Source: an uncultured Bacteroidia bacterium (GTDB lineage: Bacteria > Bacteroidota > Bacteroidia > Bacteroidales > UBA932). Taken from it: a stretch of DNA of 64,000 nucleotides. The notes beneath the pieces are model-generated. The model ran no database searches. It was not told the DNA's origin and saw nothing but the letters and a program-made list of their open reading frames with translations. Shown here piece by piece: positions 21,399-30,902 of this stretch; position 1 is the first letter of the stretch; every line of letters begins with the position of its first letter. The stretch is from the NCBI GenBank assembly GCA_902785065.1, contig CACZXH010000007.1, forward strand, positions 1-64,000, in the 5' to 3' direction. The position numbers and the translations under genes are program-made.

Positions 21399-24300
21399 AT
21401 GAAAGTTAAATTCACCAAACTTGCAGCGCTGCTCCTCGCTGGAGTAGCCCTGTTTGCGACCGGATGTACCGACTACGAAGTCGACATCCAGAGGAATGCA
21501 GACGCGATTGCCTCCGTCAAGGACCAGATCGCTGCCCTGCAGGCTACTATCGCGACTCTTGAGACTGCTGCCGACCACAAGGCTGACGTCGACAAGCTGA
21601 ACAAAGCAATCACCGACCTTCAGTCTGAACTTAACGGTAAGATTGCCGAGCTTACCACCGAGGTGGGCAAGAAACTCGACAAGAGTGAGTTCGAAACTGC
21701 CAAGAAGCAGCTCAGTGATGCTATCGATGCCGTTGCTGCTAGAGTCAAGGCTATCGAGGATGCTAACTTCCAGAAGCAGCTTGATGATCTGAAAGCTGAT
21801 GTGGCGACGAAGGCCACCAAGGCTGAGCTCGAGAAGGCCGTTGAAGACCTGACTAAACTTGTCAACGGTGAGATTGCGAAACTCGATACGAGGATTACGA
21901 ATCTTGAGGCCGCTGTTAAGAAGATCAACGAGGAGACCATCCCTGCCATTAACACTCAGATCTCCAATCTTCAGTCCCAGAAGCTCGACAAGAGTGACTT
22001 TGAAGCTTACAAGACAGCGACCGCCACGACCCTGAAGCTCATGCAGGATGCCATCGATGAACTTGGCAAGACTTGCGCTACCAAGGAGGAACTCAAGGAT
22101 GCGGTTGATAAGATCCTGGCGCTTCTTCAGAGTGACTATGCCACCAAGAAGGCCCTCGAGGATGCTCTTGCTAAGGCCATGGCCGCTATCGACGATGTGA
22201 AGGGTGCTATCCGCAGCCTCGTCTTTGCCCCTGAGGTTTATGTTGACGGTGTCGAGGCAATCCTCGTGAGCACTTTCAAATACAACCCGCTCACGCTCAA
22301 GGATGCGGACAAGGTTTCCGAAAATGCTGTGGCTGATACGGCTTCCTTCAATGTCACCCCTATCGTGACTGCCAAGTATCACGTCATTCCTTCCGACGCT
22401 GACCTTTCCTTCCTGACTGAAGGCGACACCGTGAAGTTTGTCCTTCGCGAAAAGGATCCGTTCATCGTGTCCCGTGCTGCCATTGAGCCTACTAAGGATT
22501 TCTCTGTTACCGGTATTTATCGGGGTCTCGACAAGGAAGAGGTGGGCGTCATTGATATCGAGGTCAAGGTGACCGGCAAGCCTGCTGAAGACGAACTGAT
22601 TTCCGTCGTTGCTCTCCAGCTCCAGAATGGCACCGAGATCTACACCTCCGACTATGCCACCATCTTCTCTCAGGATATCGCTGATATCCGTATCGCCGAT
22701 CGTACCAAGAAGGAAGAGCCTTCCCACTATCGCCGTGCTACTGAAACCATCTCCAAGACTGATTCTGAGGCTGCTATTGCTGACCTTGCTGCTTGGACCG
22801 AGCAATTTGATACCCTCTCTGTGGATCATCAGATGGCCTACGATGCTGCGTTCGACCTGAATGAGTATGTTATCGCTCACTTCCTGGCTCCGCAGGAGGA
22901 ACCGGTTGACGGAGAGGAAGGAGAGCAGAAGGAACTGAAATGTGATGGTCCTAATGAGAAGATCTTCGAAGGCCTTGGCTTTACCTGGAAGTTCGAGCTT
23001 GTCAAGAACTACAAGGTTGGCAACTCCGAGATGTTCAATCTCTCCGATGAAGGTGTTCTCACTGCGAAGGACGGTAATGCCATCAACCTGACTCCGATCG
23101 TCCGCGTTACCATGGTCGATCCTGAGAACGATAATAACAATGTCCAGATCGCCTATGTGAAGGTCTGGGTTGCTCCTTCCGCCAAGGATACTGACATTAC
23201 CTGGAGTAAGGATAAGAAGAAGACGTTTGATATCGAGGATCAGTTCGAGTTCAAGTGCGAGGGTGACACCCTGGTCGCTGATTCCACTGTTCTCTATAAG
23301 AAGATCTACAATCTCTTCCCGATCACGAAGACCAACTTCGACGCCGCTTATCCTACGTTTGTCAAGGCTCTCGATCCGAAGGTTGACACGCTTGGTACCG
23401 TTTCTTACGATCCTAAGACCGGTGAACTGAGCTGGATCATGACTGCTGAGGAACTCTGGCCGATCGCTTCCGATCCGAAACTGAAGGAAGGCGAAATTCC
23501 GGTGATTACTCACAAGGTTGCCTTCGAGGCTATCAATGGCGCTCAGGTTGTCGTGACCCTGAAAGCTGACGTTAAGCCTGTCGCGGCCTATAAGATCCCT
23601 GTTGAGCGTTACATCGAAAGCTACTGGACGACCGGAGAGAAGGTACCTGGTACTGAGTTCTCTGAAGGTGCCAAGTATGAGTTCGCGCTCTATAATGTGT
23701 TCACCCCTGCTGTCGGTGACACCGCTTCTGCCAAGTGCCTGTTTGATAACAATATCAATGCTGCGTTCTTCCAGGACAAGACTGGTGTGATCGATCTCGC
23801 TGCTATCCCCGAGCTTAATCTTCCTGCCGTTGGTGAGCCTGGTCTTGAGATTACCAGTATCCAGTATTTCTTCTGCAAGGAGATGGAGGATATCAAGACG
23901 ATCGGTGACTTCAAGGTCGAGTTCGAAGTCAGCGCTGACTCTCTCAGCCTGTTGGCTACCATCAAGAACGCTGAGGAGATGAAGTTCCCTGAGCTTAAGA
24001 ATGTCCAGGATACCATTGCTACGATCAACAACGAGGCTGGTGGAATTGCTCCGAATATCGTTAGCCTGAACAAGAATAGTGATGTCGCCAAGGCCCTTCT
24101 GAATACGATGGCTGTCATTGGTAAGGATGGTGACAACGAAGTTCCTTCCGCTGGTGAACTTTACATTTACATTGGCGCTATTGGCAAGATTTGCGGTGAC
24201 GACAATGGTGAAGGTGGATTTGATGTGAAACTCTACTGGCCGAAGGCTTGGTATGACGAGCCGTCTAAGGCTGAGTGGCAGGATCATTTCGCTGCTAAGT

Positions 24301-24899
24301 ATCGTCAGCCGGTCTATCTCTCCACGTCTGCTGGTGATTCCTTCATTGATGCTGTCGACTTTGGTGAGGGTGGTTCCTTCATCACTGTCAAGGACCTCGT
24401 GAATCCGAAGGATTGGCGTGCACGTCCGTTCGACGAGCAGAAGGATAAGTTTGGTAATGTCAAACCTGATCAGGTTGATGGTATCAACTATTTCTCCAAC
24501 TACTGGTCTTACTATGGCCCGATCGACATTCAGGTTGATACGTTGAATATTAAGTGCAACCTGGGTACGGGTGGTGTTGTTATCGATCTGCCTGTTTCTA
24601 TCTCTGTCCGCTCTGGTGTTGCTAAGGATGACCTGAAGGATCAGATTGTTGATCTTACCCTCCCGTATCGTGAGAAGGATCAGACCAACGCCAGTGGTCT
24701 CACCATTGATGAAAAGATCGAGGCTCTCTCTGCGAAGGCTGGTCAGTTCGGTTTCTTCACCTACAAGAATAATGGTACCAATGTGACCAGAGACTTCGAG
24801 ATGTATGTCCCTGTCAAGATGACCTATGGCTGGGGTGTCCTTGAGAAGACGATCACTGTTAAGGTCTTTAAGACTGTTGATTCCTTCCAGAAGCAATAG
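21399..24899 (+). CDS. Large coiled-coil surface lipoprotein of unknown function
   Basis: This 1166-residue protein is not recognised by function. A lipoprotein signal ends at FATGC (C23). Residues 30-275 are a long heptad-rich coiled coil. It carries a recurring motif of the type ATKxEL or LDKSxFE (KLDKSEFE, KATKAELE, KLDKSDFE, CATKEELK, YATKKALE), as seen in trimeric stalks. The remaining 900 residues are acidic and beta-rich with no catalytic motif that I can see. It resembles Bacteroidota surface proteins whose N-terminus is labelled DUF4988 or PL29-lyase N-terminal domain. It follows ompA by 30 nt and ends at a strong terminator. Codons here are more T-ending than in neighbouring genes. 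It could be an abundant surface-layer or adhesin component, which is inference. Confidence 0.75.
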   Translation: MKVKFTKLAALLLAGVALFATGCTDYEVDIQRNADAIASVKDQIAALQATIATLETAADHKADVDKLNKAITDLQSELNGKIAELTTEVGKKLDKSEFETAKKQLSDAIDAVAARVKAIEDANFQKQLDDLKADVATKATKAELEKAVEDLTKLVNGEIAKLDTRITNLEAAVKKINEETIPAINTQISNLQSQKLDKSDFEAYKTATATTLKLMQDAIDELGKTCATKEELKDAVDKILALLQSDYATKKALEDALAKAMAAIDDVKGAIRSLVFAPEVYVDGVEAILVSTFKYNPLTLKDADKVSENAVADTASFNVTPIVTAKYHVIPSDADLSFLTEGDTVKFVLREKDPFIVSRAAIEPTKDFSVTGIYRGLDKEEVGVIDIEVKVTGKPAEDELISVVALQLQNGTEIYTSDYATIFSQDIADIRIADRTKKEEPSHYRRATETISKTDSEAAIADLAAWTEQFDTLSVDHQMAYDAAFDLNEYVIAHFLAPQEEPVDGEEGEQKELKCDGPNEKIFEGLGFTWKFELVKNYKVGNSEMFNLSDEGVLTAKDGNAINLTPIVRVTMVDPENDNNNVQIAYVKVWVAPSAKDTDITWSKDKKKTFDIEDQFEFKCEGDTLVADSTVLYKKIYNLFPITKTNFDAAYPTFVKALDPKVDTLGTVSYDPKTGELSWIMTAEELWPIASDPKLKEGEIPVITHKVAFEAINGAQVVVTLKADVKPVAAYKIPVERYIESYWTTGEKVPGTEFSEGAKYEFALYNVFTPAVGDTASAKCLFDNNINAAFFQDKTGVIDLAAIPELNLPAVGEPGLEITSIQYFFCKEMEDIKTIGDFKVEFEVSADSLSLLATIKNAEEMKFPELKNVQDTIATINNEAGGIAPNIVSLNKNSDVAKALLNTMAVIGKDGDNEVPSAGELYIYIGAIGKICGDDNGEGGFDVKLYWPKAWYDEPSKAEWQDHFAAKYRQPVYLSTSAGDSFIDAVDFGEGGSFITVKDLVNPKDWRARPFDEQKDKFGNVKPDQVDGINYFSNYWSYYGPIDIQVDTLNIKCNLGTGGVVIDLPVSISVRSGVAKDDLKDQIVDLTLPYREKDQTNASGLTIDEKIEALSAKAGQFGFFTYKNNGTNVTRDFEMYVPVKMTYGWGVLEKTITVKVFKTVDSFQKQ

Positions 24900-24920
24900 T
24901 TCTTAGATATAGATTTCATT

Positions 24921-24955
24921 AGGCGCACTCGTTTGGGTGCGCCTTTTGTTTTTAT
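24921..24955 (+). terminator. Terminator after the coiled-coil lipoprotein gene
   Basis: An 8-bp stem (AGGCGCAC at 24921-24928 with 24937-24944) is followed by TTTTGTTTTT. The TTTG inside this T-rich tail (24945-24948) also serves as the -33 element of the next promoter. Confidence 0.85.
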
Positions 24956-24975
24956 TAAGATAGTTCGTATCTTTG
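24945..24975 (+). promoter_or_regulatory. Promoter of the DUF1573 gene, overlapping a terminator
   Basis: TTTG at 24945-24948 and TATCTTTG at 24968-24975 are spaced by 19 nt, an exact match to the Bacteroidota promoter. The ATG follows only 8 nt after the -7 box, so the transcript would have almost no leader. Confidence 0.75.
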
Positions 24976-24983
24976 CTAGAGTT

Positions 24984-25400
24984 ATGAAAAGATTCTTTTT
25001 GATCCTGATCTCTTGTTTTTTGACTGTTCTTCCTGTTTTTGCTCAAACGAAGGAGGATCAGTTTGTTCCTGAGATCTCTATTCCTGTGTTTAAACTCGAT
25101 ATTGGTGAAACTCCTTTTCGCAACGATACGACTTATACTTACAAGTTTCCCTTCCAGAATATTGGAACCGCTCCTTTGAGCATTATTCAAGTAAAGGCAG
25201 GTTGTCCTTGTGTTTCTGTATCTTTTCCGGAAGATCCTGTTCCTGTCGGTCAGGTTGATACCATTATTGTTCGTTTCACGCCTACTCGTGCTGGCCGTTT
25301 CACACAGCGTGTTGCTGTCATTTCCAATGCGAAAGAAGGATCATTGAAACAACTGTATGCCAAGGCGACCTTATTGAAATCTTCGCCTGATAAAGAATGA
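24984..25400 (+). CDS. DUF1573 domain secreted protein
   Basis: This 138-residue protein has a signal peptide (MKRFFLILISCFLTVLPVFA) and a single DUF1573 domain. That is an immunoglobulin-like fold found in many Bacteroidota periplasmic or surface proteins. The conserved features are YTYKFPFQNIGTAPLSI, the CPC motif in VKAGCPCVSV, and the strand VDTIIVRFTPTRAGRFTQ. No enzymatic role is known. The start at 24984 is chosen because it gives the signal peptide and follows a clear promoter. The gene is visibly AT-richer than average here. The small outer membrane protein gene follows after 19 nt, so they form a unit. Confidence 0.85.
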   Translation: MKRFFLILISCFLTVLPVFAQTKEDQFVPEISIPVFKLDIGETPFRNDTTYTYKFPFQNIGTAPLSIIQVKAGCPCVSVSFPEDPVPVGQVDTIIVRFTPTRAGRFTQRVAVISNAKEGSLKQLYAKATLLKSSPDKE

Positions 25401-25419
25401 TTTAAACTTTTCTCAAATC

Positions 25420-25929
25420 ATGAAAAAGACAATTGCATTTGTGGTGGCCTGTTTAATGGTGTTGGCTGGTTCTCTTAGTGGTTTAGCTGCAGAGCCTGAT
25501 AAGCCTGGAACCAAGCTGATTACTGTCCAGGGTGGTTATGGCCCGGGAATCGGAGCTATTGTCTCCGGCAATATCGCGATGGCGAACCTGGGAGCTGCCC
25601 ATCTGTATGGTGGCCTCCAATTGGGTGCAAATATCCGTCATGGCGGTGTGACAGGCGCCAAAAAGACGGATCTCTCTGTCGCGCCGCGCCTGATGTTGGG
25701 CTTTAATTTGGGCCGGGTTGTTGAGTTGCACTTCGGCGGTCTTGCCGGCGTTGCGGCACAGCGTTTTGAAGCGTCCCAGAACAAGTTGGTCTTCAACTAC
25801 GCTGGTTTTGGTGGTTTCCGCTTTAATGTCAGTGATTCTTTCGGCATCGTGCTGGAAGGTTACTACGCTTATCCCACGAAATACCTGCTCGTCCCGTACG
25901 GCTCTGCAGGCTTCGCCTTCCGTTTCTAG
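25420..25929 (+). CDS. Small outer-membrane beta-barrel protein
   Basis: This 169-residue secreted protein has a signal peptide ending near GLAA (about residue 24). The rest is made of glycine-rich amphipathic strands, such as LYGGLQLGANIRHGGV and FNYAGFGGFRFNVSDSFGIV. It finishes with an aromatic residue (GSAGFAFRF), the usual outer-membrane insertion signal. It looks like an eight-stranded barrel of unknown role. It is co-transcribed with the DUF1573 gene, and a hairpin follows 27 nt after the stop. Confidence 0.75.
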   Translation: MKKTIAFVVACLMVLAGSLSGLAAEPDKPGTKLITVQGGYGPGIGAIVSGNIAMANLGAAHLYGGLQLGANIRHGGVTGAKKTDLSVAPRLMLGFNLGRVVELHFGGLAGVAAQRFEASQNKLVFNYAGFGGFRFNVSDSFGIVLEGYYAYPTKYLLVPYGSAGFAFRF

Positions 25930-25955
25930 TATAAGTCTATCATAGATAATAGATT

Positions 25956-25985
25956 GGCCGGGTCTCCTCCCCAAGAGACCCGGCC
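25956..25985 (+). terminator. Hairpin after the small outer-membrane protein gene
   Basis: An 11-bp perfect stem (GGCCGGGTCTC at 25956-25966 with 25975-25985) has an 8-nt loop. There is no U tract, so its termination strength is uncertain. Confidence 0.55.
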
Positions 25986-26126
25986 GGTATATAAAACGAA
26001 CTTAACAAATAGACATGAACTTGAATTCCATGTCCATGGCAAAGGTATAACCTTTTACTGAATTTACCAAACTAATTACGGTTTTTAAGCAAAATAAAAT
26101 ATTTTACTTTTAATTTAAAAGTTTTT

Positions 26127-26152
26127 AGATTCCGGGTCAAGCTCGGAATGAC
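26127..26152 (-). repeat. GTCAT...ATCT palindromic repeat, intergenic
   Basis: A 26-nt copy on the minus strand (GTCATTCCGAGC...CCGGAATCT). A truncated second copy ends with GGAATGAC at 26187. Confidence 0.75.
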
Positions 26153-26339
26153 GAAGGTAGAGAGTTCTTGACTTCACCCGGAATGACTGGACGGTCGTCC
26201 ACATAGGTCCTTTTTAAATCCACTTTTGTTGCCCCTGTTGAAGTTCTTAATTGACTGATTGTCAAGCGTGAACTTTTACAGGGACTCTCTTTTTGTCCAC
26301 TTTCGGTGGAAAAGTGGAATATTGGACCGCGTTCCTCCG

Positions 26340-26347
26340 TACTTTTG
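26340..26347 (+). promoter_or_regulatory. -7 box for the first SusC gene
   Basis: TACTTTTG matches TAnnTTTG, 54 nt upstream of the ATG. A TTG lies 15 nt upstream, closer than the usual 19-21 nt. Confidence 0.5.
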
Positions 26348-26401
26348 CACCGTCCGGCATGGCTGCCGGGCTTACACTTGAACAAACCATTCCAAATCTT
26401 T

Positions 26402-29377
26402 ATGAAAAAAATCGTTGTATTCGTAATGATGCTTCTGAGCGTAGCGGCTTACGCGCAGAGGCGGACCGTTACGGGCACGGTGACGGAAGGGTCCGGCTAT
26501 CCGGCGATCGGCATCACGGTCGTGGAGCAGGGCACGCAGAACGGCGCCGTGACCGACGCTGACGGCCGGTATTCCATTACGGTCGCAGGCCCGCAGGCCG
26601 TGCTCGTGTTCGACGCGCTGGGCTACGGCACTGTCTCCGAGACCGTAGGTTCCCGTTCCGTCGTGGATGTGACTATCGAGGAGGAAGCCCTCGCCCTGGA
26701 CGCCGTCGTGGCCATAGGCTACGGTTCCGTCCGCAAGAAGGACCTCACCACGGCCGTGTCCATTGTTTCCACCGAAGATGCCGCCCTGCGGCCTGTTTCC
26801 GAGGCTTCCGGCCTCATCCAGGGCAAGGTGGCCGGCGTCCAGGTCCAGCAGACCAGCGGCCTGCCGGGCTCCGGCATGACGGTCCGCGTCCGCGGCAACA
26901 GCTCCATCGCCTCTTCCAACGACCCGCTGTACGTCGTAGACGGTGTTCCGGTGGGTGAAGGCTCCTACGCCATTGCTTACCTATCCCCGAACGACATCGA
27001 GACGATGCAGATCCTCAAGGACGCCTCCTCCGCGGCAATCTATGGTTCCCGCGCGGCGAACGGCGTTGTGCTCATCACCACCAAGCAGGGCGGCCGCAAC
27101 CAGGCGCCGCGGGTGAATTTCACCTCCTACGTGGGCGTGTCCAACGTGACGCGTTCCTTTGATGTCCTGAATGTGGACGAGTACCGCGAATACGCGAAGG
27201 AATTCAATATCAACATCCCTGCAGGCCTCAAGGACGAGACCGACTGGTTCGACTACACTTACAAGACCGGCATCACCCAGAACTACCAGCTGGGCGTGTC
27301 CGGCGGCGGTGACAAGTTCCGCTACTACATCGGCGGCGGCTATTCCGACGAGCAGGGTATCATCAAGGTCGCCTACGCCCGCCGCTACAACGTGCGCGCC
27401 AGCTTCGACGTGGACATGTACAAGTGGCTTACCGTGGGTGCGAACGTGGCTTATTCCAACTACAAGAACAACGGCATCATCTCCGGTACGGGCGCGAACC
27501 GCGCCGGCGTCGTCCTGTCCGTCATCAACACCCCGACCTACGCCGTGGTGTGGGATCCGGAGAACCCGAAACAGTACTACGATGCGTTCTACGGCCTGGG
27601 CGGCTACACCACGCCGGCCGAGAACATGGCCCGCAGCGAGAGCAACTTCGACACCACCGACCGCGCCATCCTCACCGGCTATGCGCAAATCAACTTCACC
27701 AAGAAGCTGAACTTCAAGAGTACCGTGTCCATGGATCGCCGCTGGGTCCACAGCTGGTCCTACCTGGACCCCGTCCAGACCGGCTACGGCCGCACCCAGC
27801 ACGGTGAGGCGACGGATACCCGCAGTGACGACCGCCGCATGATTTTCGACAACATCCTTTCCTACAAGGATACCTTCGGCGGCAAGCACAATCTGGACGT
27901 GATGGCCGGTACTTCCGCCACGACCTCCGACTGGCAGCAGCTCAGCGGTTCCCGCAGCAACTTCAACCCCGAGTACTACGACAAGATCTGGGGCCTCGGC
28001 GGCGGCAACAAGGGCGGCCTCCGCGGCCAGTCCACGGGCTGGTCCCAGTGGGCGATCATGTCTTACCTGGGCCGTGTCGCCTACAATTTCGACAGCAAGT
28101 ACTACCTCACGGTGAACTTCCGTGCGGATGGCTCCTCCAAGCTTGCTCCGGGCCATAAGTGGGGCTATTTCCCGTCCGCTTCCGCCGCCTGGCGCCTCAC
28201 CGGCGAGGATTTCCTGAAGGACGTTTCCTGGCTGAACGACCTCAAGCTCCGCGCGGGCTGGGGCCAGCAAGGCAACCAGTCCGGCCTGGGCGACTACGCC
28301 TGGGTCCAGACCTATGGCACCACCTATTATGACTGGACCAACGAGGAATACGCTTACGCGGTCCCGTCCATCGGCGGCAAGTCCAACTTCGGCAACAAGT
28401 ACCTGACCTGGGAAACCACCACGCAGACGAACGTGGGTATCGACGCGAGCCTCTTCGGCAGCCGCATCACCCTTGCCCTGGACGCCTATTACAAGAAGAC
28501 GGACGGCCTGCTGATGAACGTTTCCCTGCCGGCTCCGAACCCGAGCATTTTCCGCAATGAGGGCAAGATGTCCAACTGGGGCGTTGAGTTCGCCCTGAAC
28601 ACGGTGAACGTCGCCCGGAAGAACTTCGAGTGGACGACCGACTTCAACCTCTCCCTGAACCGCAACAAGCTCGAGAGTCTCCAGCTCCAGCAGGTGTACT
28701 ACTACGTGAACCCCGAGCGCATCGGTGAGAACATCGTCCGGATGGCTCCCGGCGAGGCCCTGTCCAAGTTCTGGGGCTACAAGGTCACCGGCGGTGTGGA
28801 CCCGGAGACGGGCCTGCTCGTGTACGAGGACCTGAACGGCGACGGTGACATCACCGACGCGGACAAGCAGTACATCGGCGATGCCAACCCGAAGTTCATC
28901 GGCGGTATGACCAATAACTTCCACTTCTACGGCTTCAACCTGAGCATCCTGGTGACCGGTTCCTACGGCAACGACATCTTCAACGTGTCCAAGGTGGACA
29001 TGATGGGCATGCAGAACGGCGCGAACCAGCTGCACAGCGTCGTCCGCCGCTGGCGGATTCCCGGCCAGATCACCGACATCCCCAAGGCCGGCGAGAACTG
29101 GAACGCGAAGCCGTCCGACTACTGGATCGAGGATGGTTCCTACCTGAAGGTGAAGAACATCACCCTGTCCTACGACTTCCAGGGAAAGTTCCTCCGCAAA
29201 CTGAACATCGCGAAGATCCAACCTTACGTGACCCTCTCCAACTTCCTGACGCTCACGAAGTACACGGGTTACGACCCTGAAATGAGCCAGTATTCCAGCG
29301 CCACCAACATGGGCATCGATTACGGCACCTATCCGAACGTGAAGACCGCTATCTTCGGCGTGAACATCGACTTCTAA
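26402..29377 (+). CDS. SusC/RagA-family TonB-linked outer membrane transporter (locus 1)
   Basis: This 991-residue outer membrane transporter imports oligosaccharides bound by its SusD partner, powered by TonB. A signal peptide ends at AAYAQ. A carboxypeptidase-regulatory-like domain (TVTGTVTEGSGYPAIGITV) spans about residues 20-100. The plug domain follows with the family signatures DAVVAIGYGSVRKKDLTTAV, DPLYVVDGVPVGEG and YGSRAANGVVLITTKQGG. The remaining 760 residues form the barrel, ending with VNIDF. The SusD gene follows after 12 nt. This is the first gene of a polysaccharide utilisation locus that continues to the regulator ending at 36096. Confidence 0.95.
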   Translation: MKKIVVFVMMLLSVAAYAQRRTVTGTVTEGSGYPAIGITVVEQGTQNGAVTDADGRYSITVAGPQAVLVFDALGYGTVSETVGSRSVVDVTIEEEALALDAVVAIGYGSVRKKDLTTAVSIVSTEDAALRPVSEASGLIQGKVAGVQVQQTSGLPGSGMTVRVRGNSSIASSNDPLYVVDGVPVGEGSYAIAYLSPNDIETMQILKDASSAAIYGSRAANGVVLITTKQGGRNQAPRVNFTSYVGVSNVTRSFDVLNVDEYREYAKEFNINIPAGLKDETDWFDYTYKTGITQNYQLGVSGGGDKFRYYIGGGYSDEQGIIKVAYARRYNVRASFDVDMYKWLTVGANVAYSNYKNNGIISGTGANRAGVVLSVINTPTYAVVWDPENPKQYYDAFYGLGGYTTPAENMARSESNFDTTDRAILTGYAQINFTKKLNFKSTVSMDRRWVHSWSYLDPVQTGYGRTQHGEATDTRSDDRRMIFDNILSYKDTFGGKHNLDVMAGTSATTSDWQQLSGSRSNFNPEYYDKIWGLGGGNKGGLRGQSTGWSQWAIMSYLGRVAYNFDSKYYLTVNFRADGSSKLAPGHKWGYFPSASAAWRLTGEDFLKDVSWLNDLKLRAGWGQQGNQSGLGDYAWVQTYGTTYYDWTNEEYAYAVPSIGGKSNFGNKYLTWETTTQTNVGIDASLFGSRITLALDAYYKKTDGLLMNVSLPAPNPSIFRNEGKMSNWGVEFALNTVNVARKNFEWTTDFNLSLNRNKLESLQLQQVYYYVNPERIGENIVRMAPGEALSKFWGYKVTGGVDPETGLLVYEDLNGDGDITDADKQYIGDANPKFIGGMTNNFHFYGFNLSILVTGSYGNDIFNVSKVDMMGMQNGANQLHSVVRRWRIPGQITDIPKAGENWNAKPSDYWIEDGSYLKVKNITLSYDFQGKFLRKLNIAKIQPYVTLSNFLTLTKYTGYDPEMSQYSSATNMGIDYGTYPNVKTAIFGVNIDF

Positions 29378-29389
29378 ACCGGCAGCAAT

Positions 29390-30898
29390 ATGAAAAAGAT
29401 CAATATTATCCTGGCCATCGCCGCCATTTTCGCCCTGACTGCCTGCGACCTGGACCTGTATTCCCCGACTTCCTTCAACAAGGGCAACGTGGAGACCTCC
29501 GGCGACTCCGAGGAGACTGCCTCCCAGTACACCCGCCGCTCCGACATGGAGAGCCTGCGGAACTCCCTGTACAACAGCTGGGTGAAGGACATTCAGGAGA
29601 TGGGCCTCGAAGACTGGCTCGTCTATTCCGAAACCCGCGCCGACAACGCCTACTGTGGCACCACCTCGGCCGAAATCATGTCCCTGGAAGCCAACAAGCA
29701 GGACGGCTCCAACAAGAACATCACCCGCGACTGGAACTGGTACCAGACCCAGGTTTCCAATGCAAACCAAATCATCTGCAACGTGGACCGCATCCAGGCC
29801 GAGGACAGCTCGATGTCCACGACCGAGCGCGACCAGTGGAAGGCCGAGGCCCTCATTTGGCGTTCCTTCTGCTTCTTCCGGCTCACCCAGCTCTGGGGCG
29901 ATGCCCCGATGGTCCTCGAGATCCCTCCGACTATCACCGTCGAGAACGTGGAGCAGGTGTATCCGCTCTATTATCCGGACCGTACGCCGATGAACGACGT
30001 CTATGAGCAGCTCGTGAAGGACCTCACCTGGGCCGCCCAGTACGCGCCGAAGTCCAATCCGGCCAACAAGATGCTGATGTCCGACGCCTTCGCGTACGGC
30101 CTCCTGGCCCGCATTTACGCTGAAAAGCCCATCCGCGACTGGAGCAAAGTCATCCAGTACTGCAACCAGATCGAGGGCATGGGATTCTCCCTGGAGCCCG
30201 AATACGGCAAGCTCTGGAGCTATGACGACGACGATGCGTACCGCAACTCGCCGGAGTCCATCTTCGAGGTGCAGTGGACCAACAAAGCCAGCGGAAACTG
30301 GGTGTACATGATGTACCACCGCAACGCTTACAGCCCGAACGACAGCTACTCCTGGGCCAAGTGGACCACTCCGTCCCGCGACCTCATCGAGGCTTTCCAG
30401 AAGGAAGGCGACGAGGTCCGCTACAAGGCTTCCATCGTCTGGGATTCCTGCGGCTGGAGCAACTACTATCCGTCCGACAACTATGCATTCATGCACAAGA
30501 TGCCGACGAACATCTCCTCCATCCTCGTGATGCGTCTCGCGGAGATCTATCTCCTTCACGCCGAGGCTCTTGCCTGCACGGGCGACCTTGCCGGCGCGAC
30601 CGAGTACGTGAACAAGGTCCGCACCCGCGCGAAACTCGCTGGTATCGCCGTCCCGGCCAGCCAGGACGCCGCCATCGACGCCATCCTCAAAGAGCGTCGC
30701 CTGGAACTCGCTTTCGAGGGCTTCCGCTTCTTCGACCTCGCCCGTCACGACCGGATCTACCAGGTCCACGACAGCATGAACGCCAAGGATTCCTATTGGC
30801 AGCAGCGCAAGCCCCTCACCGAGACCCGTCTCTTCCTGCCGGTCCCGACGACGGCCCTCGACGCCAACCCGAACATGAGCCAGAACGCCGGTTATTGA
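29390..30898 (+). CDS. SusD/RagB-family surface glycan-binding lipoprotein (locus 1)
   Basis: This 502-residue lipoprotein (lipobox LTAC, C19) caps the adjacent SusC barrel and binds glycan at the cell surface. SusD-family features are the helical N-terminal part with WNWYQTQVSNANQIICNVDR, the segment WKAEALIWRSFCFFRLTQLW, and the C-terminal ILKERRLELAFEGFRFFDLA. It belongs with the preceding SusC gene and the GH30 gene that starts 4 nt after its stop, so translation is tightly linked. Confidence 0.95.
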   Translation: MKKINIILAIAAIFALTACDLDLYSPTSFNKGNVETSGDSEETASQYTRRSDMESLRNSLYNSWVKDIQEMGLEDWLVYSETRADNAYCGTTSAEIMSLEANKQDGSNKNITRDWNWYQTQVSNANQIICNVDRIQAEDSSMSTTERDQWKAEALIWRSFCFFRLTQLWGDAPMVLEIPPTITVENVEQVYPLYYPDRTPMNDVYEQLVKDLTWAAQYAPKSNPANKMLMSDAFAYGLLARIYAEKPIRDWSKVIQYCNQIEGMGFSLEPEYGKLWSYDDDDAYRNSPESIFEVQWTNKASGNWVYMMYHRNAYSPNDSYSWAKWTTPSRDLIEAFQKEGDEVRYKASIVWDSCGWSNYYPSDNYAFMHKMPTNISSILVMRLAEIYLLHAEALACTGDLAGATEYVNKVRTRAKLAGIAVPASQDAAIDAILKERRLELAFEGFRFFDLARHDRIYQVHDSMNAKDSYWQQRKPLTETRLFLPVPTTALDANPNMSQNAGY

Positions 30899-30902
30899 TA
30901 CC

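Larger units (their letters stand above)
25930..26401. other. 472-bp intergenic region before the first SusC gene
   Basis: No gene is supported here. In order it holds: an 11-bp GC-rich hairpin (25956-25985); a short AT-rich stretch with small inverted repeats (AAAGGT-ATA-ACCTTT at 26041-26055); one full and one partial palindromic repeat (26127-26187); and the SusC promoter at about 26340. The rest is low-complexity AT-rich sequence without recognisable RNA structure. Confidence 0.7.
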
